From: Anaerolineae bacterium
GTDB lineage: Bacteria; Chloroflexota; Anaerolineae; Aggregatilineales; JAFGMM01
Length of the DNA: 64,000 nucleotides
Reading direction: 5' to 3'
NCBI GenBank assembly: GCA_027494055.1
Contig: JAOSJO010000002.1
Span: 62,001-126,000, forward strand
Made by a program: the position numbers and the translations under genes. Every line of letters starts with the position of its first letter. The first letter of the stretch is position 1. Below are positions 47,308-58,301 of the stretch, piece by piece. The notes beneath the pieces are model-generated. The model worked only from the letters and a program-made list of their open reading frames with translations. It did no database searches and was not told the DNA's origin.

Positions 47308-47364
47308 ACCTTCTCCTTCCACTGGCGCGAGGTACGCGGGTTGGTGTCGCTGCCGCCGCAAACT

Positions 47365-47373
47365 TGCTACAAT
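47365..47373 (+). promoter_or_regulatory. Extended -10 promoter of the CUT2 operon
   Basis: TGC-TACAAT, 53 bases before the ATG. A weak TTGGTG lies further upstream at 47341-47346. Confidence 0.45.
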
Positions 47374-47425
47374 AGCGGCATCCACGCCCGCTGAGACGCC
47401 TCGAAACGGCCCGGAGTGCCGGCAA

Positions 47426-48935
47426 ATGGAGTCCGTGCGCCATATCCTGGAACTGATAGACATCTCCAAGCAGTTTCCTGGCGTCCAGGCGCTCAACCAG
47501 GTGAGCTTCGCCGTCCGCCTGGGGTCGATCCACGCCCTCATCGGCACGAACGGCGCGGGCAAGTCCACATTGACGAAGATCATCGCCGGGGTGTATCCGC
47601 CAACCTCCGGCGAAATCCGTTTCGAGGGCGAACCGCGTTTCTTCCAGAGGCCCTCCGACGCCCAGGACGCCGGGATCAGCACGCTGTATCAGGAACTCAC
47701 GCTGCTCCCGGAGCTGAGCGTGGCGGAGAACGTCTTTCTCGGCAACGAGCCACGGCAGGCCGCGCTCCCGACGATCAACTGGAAGGAGATGCACGACTAC
47801 ACGGCGCGCGCGCTCAAACAGATCGGCTTTGACCTCAAGCCGGAGACCAAAATCGGCCTGCTCTCTGTCGCGCAGCGGCAGATGGTGCAGATCGTCAAGG
47901 CGCTCAAGCAGAACGCGCGCCTGATCGTGATGGACGAGCCGACCGCCCGCCTGACCGAATACGAGGCGGAGTGAACTCTTCAGCGTGATGCGCCGCCTGC
48001 GGGAGGGCGGCGTCACCATCCTTTACATCAGCCACCGTCTGGAGGAAGTCGAGCGCATCTGCGATTACGTGACCGTGCTGCGTGATGGGCGCGTCATCGA
48101 TACGCTGGAGGTGGCCGAAACCACGACGCGCACCCTCACCAACCTCATGCTCGGTCGCACGCTGCTGGAGCACTTCCCCAGGCGCAGCGCGCGCATCGGC
48201 AAGGAACTGCTGCGCGTGCAGGGGCTGACGCGCTACGGCGTTTTCGAGGATGTCGATTTCACGCTGCACAGCGGCGAGCTGCTGGGCATCACCGGCGTCA
48301 TCGGTTCGGGCGGGACGGCGATACTGCACGCGGTGTTTGGCATCAACCCCGCCGACGAGGGCCAGGTTTACGTCGATCATCGCCTGGTGCAGATCCGCTC
48401 GCCGCAAGACGCCATCGCGCTCGGCATGGGCCTGCTGAGCGAGGACCGCCAGGAGAAGGGGCTGGTGCTGGACATGGGCATCGGCGAGAACATCAACCTG
48501 GCGCTGCTGGAGAAAGAACCGCGCGGCCCGCTCATCGATCACAAGCAAGAGGCGGAACTGGCGCTGCACTTTGTTGAGAGCTTCCGCATCAACATCCCCT
48601 ACCCGGCCTTCAAGGCGCGCTATCTCTCCGGAGGCAACCAGCAGAAGGTCATCGTCTCCAAATGGATGGCGACCGCCCCCCGGATTCTGCTGTGTGACGA
48701 GCCAACGCAGGGCATCGACATCGGCGCGAAAGTGGAGGTCTATCGCGTGCTCAATGACCTCGCCCGGCGCGGGGTGGGGATTATCATGGTCAGCAACGAC
48801 GTGACCGAGATTCTGAACGTGTGCGATCGCGTGCTCGTTTTGCGCTATGGCAACCCGGTATGCACTCTGAGATGCCAGGACACCGACAGGGCCACGGTGA
48901 TGGCGTACATGCTGGGGGAAACGCCGGATGAATGA
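47426..48935 (+). CDS. CUT2 sugar ABC transporter ATPase (RbsA/XylG type, frame broken once)
   Basis: About 502 aa after repair, two tandem ABC domains as in RbsA. Domain 1 has Walker A GTNGAGKST, LSVAQRQM and VMDEPTARL. Domain 2 has the normal degenerate P-loop GVIGSGGTA, then LSGGNQQK and LLCDEPTQGID. An extra base at about 47968-47973 creates a false TGA; dropping it reads EAEELFSVMRR. The false break is not at a homopolymer. The end overlaps the fused permease gene by 8 bases. Confidence 0.92.
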
Positions 48936-50769
48936 GGGTCGCTCAGACACGCGCTTTCGCTGGTTGCAGGACGAAAGGCCGCGCATTATCGTCCGCCACC
49001 TCAGGAACAACGCGCTGCTCGTTACTTTTCTGGTCCTCTTCATCATCTTTGCGCTGTCATCCGAATTCTTTGCGACGACCAACAACCTGATCATCATCCT
49101 GACGCAGCTTGCACCGCTGGGGATTGTGGTCATCGGGCAGACGCTGGTCGTCATCACCGGCGGAATCGACCTCTCGGTCGGGTCGGTGGCGGCGCTCACG
49201 AGCGTCATTGCGGCCAAGCTGATGCTCCTCGAGGACGGGTTAGGGCTTCCGCCCCTCGTCGCGATTGGCATCGCGCTGGCGGCGGCGACCGCAATTGGCT
49301 GGCTCCAGGGCTGGCTGATCGCGCGGCAGGAGCTGCCGCCGTTCATCGTCACGTTTGGCTCGCTGAGCCTGATCAAAGGGGTCGCCCTGGTATACAGCAA
49401 CGCCGCGCCCATCTCCATCCCGCGCGACCTGACGCACGCCGTCTGGGGTTCCTCGCGCCCGCTGCCGATCCTGCTCTTGCTCGTCATCGCGCTCCTCGCG
49501 TCGTACATGCTGCGCAACACCAAGATGGGGCGTTACGCATTCGCCATCGGCAGCAACGAAACCGTGACGCGGATGTCGGGCGTGCGCGTCGATTACTACA
49601 AGATCCAAATCTACATGATGAGCAGTTTCCTGGCGGGGATCGCCGGCATCCTGCTGATGACGCGCATCGGCAGCGGGGTGTACACCAACGCCGAAGACTA
49701 CGGCCTGATGTCGGTCGCGGCGGCGGTCATCGGCGGGGCCAGCCTGCACGGCGGCGTCGGCAACATCCAGGGGCCGCTGTTGGGCACGCTCATCATCGTC
49801 ATGATCGACACCAGCCTGGGGCTGTCCAAAGTGTCGCCGCTGTGGAGCACCGCCATCATCGGCGGGTTCATCCTGGTGGCCGCCCTGGCCGACCGCATCC
49901 GCCGGCGGTCCCAGGATGAGACGCCCCGGACCCCCTCCCGGCGGGTGCAGAGCCAGACCTCGTATTACGCGCAGATCCGCGCGCGCCTCGCGTCGCTGAT
50001 CACGCAGCGGACCGCCTGCGAGCACATCCGTCTGTACATGCTGGACCGGCAGACCGGCGACCTGGTCGAGCAGAACCTCGACAGCGAGGAACGGGTGATT
50101 GTCCACCAGCCCGGCCACCTGGCGAAACACGTGGAACAGACGCGCGCGCCCTTCTGGGTGGACAACTGGAACGACAGCGCCGAGCCGGTGATTGTGCCCA
50201 TCGACCCGCATCTCGATTGCCGGTCCGCCATTGCGGTGCCCATCCTGGTCGAGCAGCGCTTCATCGGCGTGCTGGAGCTACAGAGTCCCTATGAAGGCGT
50301 CTTCAACGAGAGGACGGCGTCGCAGCTCACGGCGCTCACTCAGGAACTCGCGCGGTCGCTGGAGAACGCCTGGCTCCTCGATAGCGGCTGGCTGCTCCGC
50401 CAGACGCGCGACGCCTTCCGCCACCTCTGGGATGAAGTGTCGCTGGGCAAAGGCGGGCTGGCCGGCTGGCTGTATTCGTCGCCTGATGTCGCCCAGACGC
50501 CCATTGCGACACGCGGATACAGGCTCCAACAACTCCTCCTGAAGTTGATGGACATCATTCAGGAGAAAGAAACCAAGAGCGCGTCAGGTGGGAAGAGCCG
50601 CTACCAGATACTGTACGACACCTACGTGCAGGGATTCTCCACCGAGGAAATGATCGACCGGCTGTATGTGAGCCGCCGCCAGTATTTCTACGATCTGAAG
50701 GACGCCCTCGACGCCGTCGCCCACCTGCTGATCGACGAGGATGTGCACGGCATCATGGAGCAGGTGTGA
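48928..50769 (+). CDS. CUT2 sugar permease fused to a GAF domain and C-terminal HTH
   Basis: 613 aa in one open frame. Residues ~1-330 are a complete RbsC-type permease (GGIDLSVGSVAAL, then GNIQGPLLGTLI). Residues ~345-490 form a GAF domain (HIRLYMLDRQTGDLVEQ, then CRSAIAVPILVEQRFIGVLELQ). Residues ~557-603 look like an HTH (SRYQILYDTYVQGF, STEEMIDRLYVSRRQYFYDL), a module I associate with Chloroflexota regulators. I know no standard permease with this tail. It could be a membrane receptor that senses cytosolic ligand through GAF and binds DNA. Given the many frame errors nearby, two overlapping genes joined by an indel remain possible. Confidence 0.75.
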   Translation: MNEGRSDTRFRWLQDERPRIIVRHLRNNALLVTFLVLFIIFALSSEFFATTNNLIIILTQLAPLGIVVIGQTLVVITGGIDLSVGSVAALTSVIAAKLMLLEDGLGLPPLVAIGIALAAATAIGWLQGWLIARQELPPFIVTFGSLSLIKGVALVYSNAAPISIPRDLTHAVWGSSRPLPILLLLVIALLASYMLRNTKMGRYAFAIGSNETVTRMSGVRVDYYKIQIYMMSSFLAGIAGILLMTRIGSGVYTNAEDYGLMSVAAAVIGGASLHGGVGNIQGPLLGTLIIVMIDTSLGLSKVSPLWSTAIIGGFILVAALADRIRRRSQDETPRTPSRRVQSQTSYYAQIRARLASLITQRTACEHIRLYMLDRQTGDLVEQNLDSEERVIVHQPGHLAKHVEQTRAPFWVDNWNDSAEPVIVPIDPHLDCRSAIAVPILVEQRFIGVLELQSPYEGVFNERTASQLTALTQELARSLENAWLLDSGWLLRQTRDAFRHLWDEVSLGKGGLAGWLYSSPDVAQTPIATRGYRLQQLLLKLMDIIQEKETKSASGGKSRYQILYDTYVQGFSTEEMIDRLYVSRRQYFYDLKDALDAVAHLLIDEDVHGIMEQV

Positions 50770-50857
50770 TGCTGGGCGATTGGCGGTGGACGGCCCGGAC
50801 GGGGCAGGGCATGATGGCTCACTGCGCGCCCGTTGGGACAAGAGGAAGGAACGCAAC

Positions 50858-51922
50858 ATGAGCCGCAAGTGGGTCTTCCTGGCGCTCCTCCTCGCCGCCA
50901 TGCTGTGCGCGTCGGCGCAGGCGCAGGACGAGGACGAAGTCTACGCGGGGGCGACGGTCGCAATTGTGCCGCCGGCGATGGTCAGCCCCTTCCACGTCGC
51001 CATCGTGGACAGCGCCAACGCGGTTGGCGAGGCCTTCGGCTGGGAGGTCATCAGCCGCGCGCCGGAGCGCGAGACCGACTTCGAGGGACAGATCACCGTC
51101 GTCGAGCAGATCGTGCAGCAGGGCGTCGATGCGATCTCGGTCAACCCCATCAACTCCGACGCCATCATCTTCGCCGTCGCGGTGGCGAACGACGCCGGTA
51201 TACCGGTATTCATGCACAACACGATCACCCCAATCGCCGAGGGGGAGGTAGTGGAGTACATCGGCTATGACCAGTGGGGCGGCGCGGCGAACCTGGCGGC
51301 GTATGTCTGCGCGCTGCTGGCAGAGAGAGACGCGGTCGATGTGGCCGACGCCGCCGGCAAGGTCTACATCCTCACGGGCATCCCCGGCTTCCACACCAAC
51401 CGCCGCACCGGGGGCTTCATGCACGGGCTGGAGACGGTCTGCCCCAACGTGGAAGTCGTCGGCTCGCAGACCGCCGAATGGGAGCGCGAGAAGGCCTTGC
51501 AGGTCGCGACCATCGCCCTGCAACAGAACCCGGACATCGACCTGTTCTACGGCAACTCGGACGAGATGGCGATTGGCGCGTGCCTGGCGGCCTCCCAGCT
51601 CGGCTACACGATCAACGAGGACATCTTCTGCGTCGGCATCGACGGCAACGCGGTCACGCTCGACCTGATCCAGGACGGCGAGATGACGGCCACGCTTGGC
51701 GTCTACCCCGAACGCATGGGGGGCGTGGTGCTGGAGCAGATGAACAAATACCTGCTTGGGGAGGGAATCCCCGAAATCCTGCTCACCCCGTCGGTCGTTG
51801 TGGACATCCACAACCTGGACGCCTACATTGCCGGCGATATCTGGGTTGAACCGGTCCCTGGCCTGCCTGAAACCGACAACGGCCGGCCAACCCTCCCCGA
51901 AGAAGAGGCGGCGCAGCCGTGA
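50858..51922 (+). CDS. CUT2 periplasmic sugar-binding protein (LacI-like fold)
   Basis: 354 aa from ATG 50858 (AGGAAGGA upstream). Signal peptide to about residue 22 (LCASAQAQ). The mature part is the two-lobe type I periplasmic fold: VAIVPPAMVSPFHVAIVDSA, QIVQQGVDAISVNPINSDAI, FYGNSDEMAIGA and VGIDGNAVTLDLIQDGEM, as in ribose- and related sugar-binding proteins. Third gene of the operon with ATPase and fused permease. A bidirectional terminator follows. Confidence 0.92.
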   Translation: MSRKWVFLALLLAAMLCASAQAQDEDEVYAGATVAIVPPAMVSPFHVAIVDSANAVGEAFGWEVISRAPERETDFEGQITVVEQIVQQGVDAISVNPINSDAIIFAVAVANDAGIPVFMHNTITPIAEGEVVEYIGYDQWGGAANLAAYVCALLAERDAVDVADAAGKVYILTGIPGFHTNRRTGGFMHGLETVCPNVEVVGSQTAEWEREKALQVATIALQQNPDIDLFYGNSDEMAIGACLAASQLGYTINEDIFCVGIDGNAVTLDLIQDGEMTATLGVYPERMGGVVLEQMNKYLLGEGIPEILLTPSVVVDIHNLDAYIAGDIWVEPVPGLPETDNGRPTLPEEEAAQP

Positions 51923-51957
51923 CGCGGCCAGCGCGCGCGCCGGAGCGCATGACAGAA

Positions 51958-51989
51958 CTGCGCCCCTACCACCACAGGTAGGGGCGCAG
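51958..51989. terminator. Bidirectional terminator between convergent sugar-binding protein genes
   Basis: Perfect 13-bp stem CTGCGCCCCTACC / GGTAGGGGCGCAG with a 6-nt loop. Confidence 0.75.
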
Positions 51990-52018
51990 CCGTGCGATCG
52001 GGTCAGCGATGGCGCAGG

Positions 52019-53003
52019 TTAGCGGACGCCCTGCTCGATGAGGGGCGCGATCTGCGCGATGTTCTCCGGCGTGACCGTGCCGATGCCAGTGTTGATGTGC
52101 AGGCCCGGAATCAGGAAGTTCTTCGTCAGCCAGATCTGCTGGATCGGGAAGTAGCCCTGCAGGTAGAGCACCTGGTCGAAGCTCGCGCTGATGTAGCCCT
52201 GCGTGATGCCGTCAATCGTCGCCGGCGAGAGGTCGATGCCGCCGACGATCACCTCACCGGGGGCCTTCCCTGCGGCTTCGAGGACCTTCGGCAGGTTCGC
52301 CGTGATGTTGCCGTGCTGCGTGCCGATTGCCCGCAGGTTGGGGGTGCGCCTCAAGGTAGGCGGTCAGGATCGGGATCGCCAGCGAGGCTTCGCTGTCCAC
52401 GTCGTCAGAGACGTCGAGCTTCTCCACGACGAGGCCGGCTTCGGTCAGCGCGTCAAACAGCCCCTGCGAGCTGACGCTGCGCCCTTCCTGGTGCCAGATG
52501 TCGTAGACGAGGCCCTCGTCGCCGGGCTGAAGCCCTGCCGCGACCATTGCCTGGCCGGTCAGATAGCCGCCCGCGTAGAGGTCAGCGCCGGCGTACCCGA
52601 AGCCCAGAGTCTGGTATTTCGCCTCAAGGTTCGGGAGCGGGTTGTTGCCGCTGGTGATGATGATGCCCTGGTTGATGGCGTCCTCAACGAGCGCCTCGAA
52701 AGCGGCTTCCCCAGGGTGCCCCATGATGACGATGCCGTCCGGGCTGGCGGCCACGGCCTGCTTGAACTGGTCGATCATCGTCTGCGGGTCCCAGCTTGAG
52801 TACTGCTCGACGAGCGTGATCCCGTAGTGCTCCGCCGCGGCCTTGGCGCCGTTCGTGCGCGCCAGCGTCGAGGCGTCGCCCTGCGTGCCGCCCATCTGCA
52901 TGTAGACGACGATCTCGTCATCCTGCGCCGCGATCGGTTGCCCGACCGACAGGACGAGCGCGAAAAGCAACAGAATAGCCAGCTTGTTGAAAAGGCGGTT
53001 CAC
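52019..53003 (-). CDS. CUT2 periplasmic sugar-binding protein, second system (frame broken once)
   Basis: About 328 aa after repair. GTG 53003 chosen because AGGAGA lies 7 nt upstream. Signal peptide ends near QPIAAQ. The fold matches periplasmic binding proteins (DQFKQAVAASPDGIVIMG, AINQGIIITSGNN, GGIDLSPATIDGITQGYISASFDQ). Frames shift at about 52340-52350 (GGGGG run). Unlike the 50858 gene it lacks the extended C-terminal Pro/Glu tail, and the two receptors have little direct similarity, so they likely bind different sugars. Confidence 0.88.
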
Positions 53004-53125
53004 TTCTCTTCTCCTTTGCGTAAATAGCCTTCCCGTTAGTGACATTGGGGGTCAGAACGGCCTCGCCTTCGCACGATAGTCATGTTCTCCTTTCACTCAT
53101 GCGACCTCACACGCAAGCGGCGCGA

Positions 53126-54193
53126 TCATCGCAGCGCCGCGTCGTCCGTCTCCGGCAGGTCGGGGGTGGACCGCGAAGGCACAGACCAATGGCGAATCCG
53201 CTCGGAGAGCCGGGCGACCTTTCCGTTTTCAAGGACGATGTTGAGCACGACGACAGCCGCCATGACAACGCCTTGCACGAGCTGAACCCAATAGCCGCTG
53301 ATGCGGCTTGCGACAACGCCAGCTTCGAGCGAGCCGATGATGTAGGCGCCGAAGAAAGTGCCCACGATGGTGCCCTGGCCGCCCGCAATCGAAGTCCCGC
53401 CGATGAAGACCGCCGCCAGCGCCGGCAGCAGGAAGCCCTGCCCCTGTGTCGGGTAGAACACGTTGATCTCCATGGTGAGCAGCAACCCGGCGAAGGCCGC
53501 GATGACGCCGTTCATGGTGAAGAGCCTGACGCGGGTCGCCTCGACGTTGATGCCCATCACCCGCGCCACGTTCGGGTTGTCGCCGATGAACAGGATCGCC
53601 TCGCCGAAGCGGTGGCGGTTCAGGATGAACCACAGGAAGATGGCAAGCGCCAACCCCCAGACCGCCTGGGCCGGCACCACGCCAAACAGGCGACCCACGA
53701 AGATGCCGTGCAGGGGGTTCTCCCGAATCTCACTGATGTCCAACTGGAGGCCGCCGGCGAGCAGCACCGTCACCCCATACCAGAAGAACTGCGCCGCGAG
53801 CGTCGCCATGATCGAAGGCACGCCGATCCGGGCGACGAGCCAGCCGTTGATGTAGCCGATCAGGCCGCCCGCCGCAAGGGCGAGGACGAAGCCAACCCAG
53901 GGCGCCCACGGCGCATCGACGGTCTTGAACATCCAGGCGAGGATGAAGCCCGACAGCGCGACCACGGCGGGGAAGCTCAGGTCGATCTCGCCGGCGGTGA
54001 TCACGAAGGTGAGGCCCAGAGCGCAGATCAGCACGGGGGGCACCGTCTGCAGGAACGACATGTAGATGCGATAGCCCAGGAAGACCTTGGGGGCCGTGAA
54101 GATGAACACGATGTAGAGCACTAGCAGTACGGCTGCGATGGGCAGGCCTTCGATCCTGCCCAGTAGCGCGATGCGGGAGCGTACTCGTCTCAT
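53126..54193 (-). CDS. CUT2 sugar ABC transporter permease (RbsC type)
   Basis: 355 aa with eight to ten membrane helices. Motifs include VITAGEIDLSFPAVVALSG (RbsC-type) and GTSIAGGQGTIVGTFFGAYIIG, matching the permease half of the 48928 fusion but ending soon after the last helix with a short polar tail, i.e. with no GAF-HTH. ATG overlaps the ATPase stop by 4 bases (ATGA). Confidence 0.93.
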   Translation of the reverse strand: MRRVRSRIALLGRIEGLPIAAVLLVLYIVFIFTAPKVFLGYRIYMSFLQTVPPVLICALGLTFVITAGEIDLSFPAVVALSGFILAWMFKTVDAPWAPWVGFVLALAAGGLIGYINGWLVARIGVPSIMATLAAQFFWYGVTVLLAGGLQLDISEIRENPLHGIFVGRLFGVVPAQAVWGLALAIFLWFILNRHRFGEAILFIGDNPNVARVMGINVEATRVRLFTMNGVIAAFAGLLLTMEINVFYPTQGQGFLLPALAAVFIGGTSIAGGQGTIVGTFFGAYIIGSLEAGVVASRISGYWVQLVQGVVMAAVVVLNIVLENGKVARLSERIRHWSVPSRSTPDLPETDDAALR

Positions 54194-54980
54194 TGTTCCT
54201 TCTTGTCCTTCAGACCGTGCGCGTAATCCAGCAGGAAATCATCCAGCGCCTGACGCGTGACATCTTCCTTGGGGATGCTGCCCACGACCTCGCCGCGGTC
54301 GAGGACGATGAACCGGTCGGCGATGTCGTAAACGTCCTGGATGTTGTGCGAGATGTAGATACACGCCTTGCCGGCCTCTTTGATCTTGCGCACGAAGTTC
54401 AGCACCTTATGCACTTCTTTGAGGGACAGCGCAACCGTCGGTTCGTCGAGGACGATGAGTTCGGCCTCGAAATGCATGGCCCTGCCAATCGCGACGCCCT
54501 GCCGCTCGCCGCCGGAGAGCTGACTCACCTTCGAATCGACCGTGATGCCCCTGCCCCGGAATCCGATGGTGTTGAGCATGATCTCGCCGGCGATTTCCTT
54601 CTCTTTTTTCATATCGATAAAACCGAACGGGAGGGTGATCTGGCGTCCGATGAAGAAGTTCCGCCACAGGGGTTGCTTCTCGCCGAGCGACTTGTCCTGG
54701 TAGACGGTCTCGATGCCAAGCTCGTGCGCCCGCTTGACGCCATAATTCCTGAGGTCTACCTTGCGGCCCGCGATGTACAGCTCGCCGCTAGTGGGCGGGA
54801 ACACGCCGGTGAGGATTTTTACGATGGTCGATTTGCCGGCGCCGTTATCGCCGATGAGGCCCACGATCTCGTTGTGGCCCACCTCCAGGTTGATGTTCTT
54901 GAGGGCGCACACGAGGCCGAAGTACTTCTCGATGTTGACCATCCGTAGCGCGAAGGGTGGGGGGCGGGGTTCTCAGTCAT
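54190..54980 (-). CDS. Single-domain CUT2 sugar ABC transporter ATPase (frame broken near start)
   Basis: One ABC domain (about 263 aa): Walker A GDNGAGKST, signature LSGGERQG, Walker B LIVLDEPTVAL and switch His in YISHNIQDV. Unlike the two-domain RbsA type it resembles FrcA-style single ATPases. Homology begins at ATG 54942, but the likely start is ATG 54980 (MTENPAP...), with a C-run indel at about 54957-54968 separating the frames; read through, it gives PPPFALRMVNIEKYFG. First gene of the ATPase-permease-binding protein operon. Confidence 0.88.
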
Positions 54981-55506
54981 GGTCGCACCACCTTGGGGGC
55001 ATGGGTCGGATTGCATCGCTGAGCCTGGCTCCTGGCTGCATACGTGGACGGCGGCAGGGTCAACGCAAGGAAACCGAAACCACAAGCTCTACCGGTAAAG
55101 CGCGGTTACTTGTAAGCACTCAGGATCAAGCAACAAGATAGCGGGTGACGCCCAGTAAGCCAATAGGTGAGGCGCAGGGCCAATGCATCAAGGGTGCAGA
55201 TTGGGTGCAATCAGTGCAGAAGAAGTGCAGAGTGGAGCAGCGAGGGCGGCGGCGGCTCGGCGCGCCCGTGTCATCGGGCCTGGGCGGCGCGGGGCGCGTG
55301 CAGCGCCGCACGGGCGGCAATCATATCACGCGAAAGGCATTTGCGCACCCTTCTTGTGCGCGCACCCTGCGCGATAACCGTGACCGGCAAGGCCACGTAT
55401 TCTGGCTTCTCTCTGCCTCGTGGCCCTGGGCTTCTGCCTGACCACCGTCAACAGGGGCCGACCTGACTCCCGCCCGGATAGAGCTACCGGCCCCCACACC
55501 TCGTGA
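54981..55506. other. Non-coding region upstream of the second CUT2 operon
   Basis: About 525 bases with no convincing ORF on either strand. It should hold the promoter of the CUT2 operon, and it contains a phased GTGCA array (55194-55229) and a GC-rich dyad stretch (about 55240-55320). I cannot match it to tmRNA, RNase P RNA or any riboswitch I know. Confidence 0.5.
55194..55229. repeat. Helically phased GTGCA array
   Basis: Four GTGCA copies at 55194, 55205, 55214 and 55225, spaced 11, 9 and 11 bases (about one helix turn each). Candidate cooperative operator, about 215-250 bases upstream of the ATPase start. Confidence 0.45.
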
Positions 55507-58301
55507 CTAGCTCAGCATGCGGCGACGAATGAGGAGCTTCTCCACCTCCACACCCCAAAAGACCACCGTACTCAAGAGCAGGCAGACCGCCAACTGCTCC
55601 AGCGTCAGGGGGTTGGTTCTGAACAGGTTGTTGAAGAACGGCGTGTACACCGCGATCATCTGCAGAACGACCGTCAGCGCCACCGCGCCCAGCAACAGCC
55701 GGTTTGACAGCGGGTTCATGCGGAAGAACGACTCGCGGTGCGAGCGGACCGCCAGCACGTGCCCCATCTGCGAAAGGGTCAGCATGATGAACACCATCGT
55801 ATTCCAGGCAGGGTTGCCGTTCGCGGCGCGCAGGTCGCCCGACCACGCCCAATAGCCCAGGCCGAGCGCCGTCAACCCCAGCAGCAGGCCGACCAGCAGG
55901 ATGTGCCGCCCCAGCCCGCGCCCGAAGATGCTCTCGTTGGGCGCGTAGGGCGGGCGCGTCATGGCGTCGCGCTCGCGGCCCTCCAGGCCCAGCGCCAGCG
56001 CGGGGATGCCGTCGGTGATGAGGTTCATCCACAGGATTTGCAGCGTGGTGAGCGGCAGCGTCATCCCTGCGATCAACTGCGTCCCCAGCAACACGAACAG
56101 CTCGCCGGTGTTGCTCGCCAGCAGGTACTTGACGAACTTGCGCACGTTGTCGTAGATGGTGCGCCCCTCCTCGACGGCGCTCACGATGGTGGCAAAGTTG
56201 TCGTCGAGGATCACCATGTCGGACGCCTCCTTGGAGACATCCGTGCCGGTGATGCCCATCGCCACGCCGATGTCGGCCTGCTTGAGCGCCGGGGCGTCGT
56301 TCACGCCGTCGCCGGTCATGGCGACGACGTGCCCCCGGTTCTGGAGCGCCTGCACGACCTTCAGCTTGTGCTCCGGCGAGACGCGCGCAAATACCGCCAC
56401 ATCTTCGACAGCGGATTCCAGCATTTCGGGCGACATCGCGGCCAGCTCGTGCCCGGTCAGGACCCGCCCCCATCCTGGGCGATGCCCAGCTCGCGCGCGA
56501 TCACCTGCGCGGTCAGCGGGTGGTCGCCCGTGATCATCATCGGGCGAATGCCCGCAGCCTTGCAGGTCGCCACTGCATCCCTGACCTCAAGGCGCGGCGG
56601 GTCGATCATCCCGATCATGCCGATGAAGATCATGCCCTCCTCGGTCAACGCCCAATCCCCACCAGCGGGGCTGTCATCAACGGGGCGAAAGGCCACGCCC
56701 AACACGCGCAACCCTTCTTTCGCCAACTGGTTGTTGGCGGCCTCTATGCGCGCACGCCATTCTGCAGTCAGGGGCAGGATTTCGCCCTCCACCCACACCT
56801 GTGTCGAGATGTCGAGCAGGCTGTCCACTGCGCCCTTGGTGAAGGCCAGGCGCTCAGGACACCCGACGCCGAGGAAGTGCGTCGGGCAGGGGCGCGCGGG
56901 ATCGCGCCACCGGCTCTCGTCCACGCTGTGGACGGTCGTCATGCGCTTGCGCTCGGATGAGAACGGGACTTCGCCGACGCGCGGAAAGATATCCTCAAGC
57001 TGGCGCTTCCACAGGCCGAAATGCGTCGCAGCAATCACAAGCGCGCCCTCGGTGGGGTCCCCGACCGCCTGGAAGCTCTGGCCGTCCAGGCTGTGCTGCA
57101 ACACGGCGTCGTTGCAGAGCGCGCCGGCCAGCAGCAGCGTCTGCACCGTGTTCTCCGGCAACGCCTGCCCGTCTTGCGGGGCCGGCACGGGTGTCTCGCC
57201 GCGTATCAAACCGGTCAGGTCCATCGTGTGACCGGCCACATCGATGATCTTGACCGTCATGCGGTTCTCGGTCAGGGTGCCGGTCTTGTCGGAGCAGATC
57301 ACCGTCACCGACCCCAACGTCTCGACGGCGGGCAGCTTCCGGATCAACGCGCGCCGTTGCAGCATCCGCTGCGCCCCCAGCGCCAGCGAGATCGTCACGA
57401 CGGCCGGCAGCCCCTCCGGGACGACCGCGACAGCAATCGCCACCGACGCGACGAGGATGTCCGTGATCGGCTCGTTGCGCAGCAGGCCGATGATGACTGC
57501 CACAACCATGATGACGACTGCCGCGCCCAACAGCACCTTGCCGAGTTCGCCCATGCGCTTCTGCAGCGGCGAACGCTCGCTTCCGGCGGTCTGGATCAGC
57601 TCGGCGATGCGGCCCAACTCGGTGCGCATCCCGGTCGAGACGACAACGGCGACGCCGCGACCATACGCGATGGATGTGCCCAGGTAGACCATGTTGCGCC
57701 GGTCGCCCAACGGCAGGTTCGCGCCCGCAAGCGTCTCAGCCGACTTATCGACCGGGTACGATTCACCCGTGAGCGACGCCTCCTGCACGCGCAGGTTCGC
57801 GGCCTCCAGCAGGCGGGCGTCCGCTGGGACGACATTGCCGGCTTCCAGGAGCACGATGTCGCCGGGCACAAGCTGGACCGCCTCGACCGCGTGTAGCTGA
57901 CCCTCACGGCGCACACGCACCGCCGGCGCAGACATGCGCTTGAGCGCCGCCATCGCCTGCTCGGCGCGGTATTCCTGCACCAGGCCGAGCAGCGCGTTCA
58001 AGACGACAATCGCCATGATCGCCACGACGCTGTCCGCCTTACCGAGAAACGCCGAGATCGCAGCGGCGACGAGCAGGAGCATGACCAGAGGTTCGGTCAC
58101 CTGCTCCCACAGTATGCGCACCGGGCTTTTCAGCCCGCGCGCCACGAGTTCGTTCGGCCCGTGCTGGCGCAGCCGTCCCCCCGCCTCAGCGCTGTCCAGG
58201 CCCCGGTCGGGGTCGACGGCCAGCGCATCGACGACCTGCGCGCCGGCGCGCAGGTGCCAATCGCCGCGCTGTTGCGTTTGCACGCCCTGGCGTGATTCCA
58301 T
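55507..58301 (-). CDS. P-type (P2A) calcium-transporting ATPase (frame broken once)
   Basis: About 930 aa after repair. Pumps Ca2+ (or Mn2+) out using ATP. Visible are the A-domain [11 protein letters not shown], the M4 ion motif PEGLPAVVT, the phosphorylated Asp in [11 protein letters not shown], the KGAVD nucleotide region, [21 protein letters not shown] and the C-terminal cation-ATPase domain with [13 protein letters not shown] and the RDAMTRPPY segment. Frames shift at about 56440-56465 in a CCCGCCCCCC run. ATG 58301 starts the homologous part; TTG 58358 is possible. Convergent or unrelated to the Mrp operon behind it; 163 bases separate them. Confidence 0.92.

Noticed and set aside
54981..55506. 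tmRNA, RNase P RNA or riboswitch in the long gap
   Set aside because: None of the conserved core sequences could be found by eye on either strand.
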